From assembly GCA_015698285.1 (NCBI GenBank), contig CP048685.1, positions 3,808,501 to 3,872,500 on the forward strand: a DNA stretch of 64,000 bases, read 5' to 3'. The DNA is from Candidatus Nitronauta litoralis (GTDB lineage Bacteria; Nitrospinota; Nitrospinia; Nitrospinales; Nitrospinaceae). The notes under the pieces were generated by a model. That model worked only from the letters and a program-made list of their open reading frames with translations, did not search any database and was not told the DNA's origin. Shown here piece after piece: positions 63,929 through 64,000 of this stretch (the stretch's first letter is position 1; every line of letters starts with the position of its first letter). The position numbers and the translations under genes were made by a program.

Positions 63929-64000
63929 ACATTCCGTACAAAACCCTATCCACCCGGTAATTTTCATTTAAAGCATTTTTGTATTTTTATTGATTTGGGA

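Overview
The window is a chromosomal stretch from a Gram-negative, respiring bacterium with mid-40s percent G+C by eye. Outer-membrane functions (an arabinose-5-phosphate isomerase for Kdo, a PBP1C/alpha-2-macroglobulin pair, a lipoprotein), futalosine-route menaquinone genes, a ferredoxin-type nitrite reductase with an FNT channel, monomeric isocitrate dehydrogenase and many two-component proteins suggest a free-living, probably marine organism. A Nitrospinota-like nitrite oxidiser would fit. That is an inference from gene content and protein style; no rRNA is present to test it. No insertion sequence, prophage or CRISPR array was seen.

Layout. 1-4.2 kb: a cut-off methyltransferase, an unknown protein, and a minus-strand run ispG, tig, Rieske protein. 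4.5-13.1 kb: a YejABEF-type peptide importer whose binding-protein gene is separated from the permease and ATPase genes by a response regulator, a small secreted protein, a microprotein and an Hsp20. 13.4-26.9 kb: TPR lipoprotein, proline dehydrogenase, the overlapping A2M and pbpC genes, an HDOD protein, a Tat-exported phosphoesterase and a secretin-like protein. 27.0-37.9 kb: polA, a GAF histidine kinase with its NarL-type regulator, a second HDOD protein, kdsD, alaS, an orphan NHLP-leader-like protein and tRNA-Arg(CCG). 39.0-47.7 kb: a DUF1800/DUF1501 pair, isocitrate dehydrogenase, a CysQ-like phosphatase and a CBS protein. 47.8-53.6 kb: nirA and nirC running into a methyltransferase and a glycosyltransferase, plus one more methyltransferase. 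53.8-56.3 kb: cheB, a CheX/CheC-like phosphatase and cheY, without cheA. 56.6-58.9 kb: mqnE, a small basic protein and a UbiA prenyltransferase. 59.0-63.9 kb: an MsbA-type ABC exporter and a large hybrid histidine kinase with a FixL-like PAS domain.

How the parts fit. Nitrite enters through NirC and is reduced to ammonium by NirA, behind a possible sigma-54 site. MqnE and the prenyltransferase contribute to the respiratory quinone. PBP1C and A2M are the usual periplasmic repair and protease-trap pair. Signalling is dense: two histidine kinases, four proteins with stand-alone or linked receiver domains, two HDOD proteins and chemotaxis parts.

The least explained material is small or unusual: four very short genes for single-span membrane proteins, an orphan RiPP-leader-like protein, an acidic insert in the YejE permease, a beta-propeller fused to DUF1800, a possible heme-PAS kinase, a predicted leaderless regulator mRNA, and poly-G tracts of 9-10 bases at the 5' ends of two envelope-related genes. 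I did not find a clear multi-gene system that I would call new.
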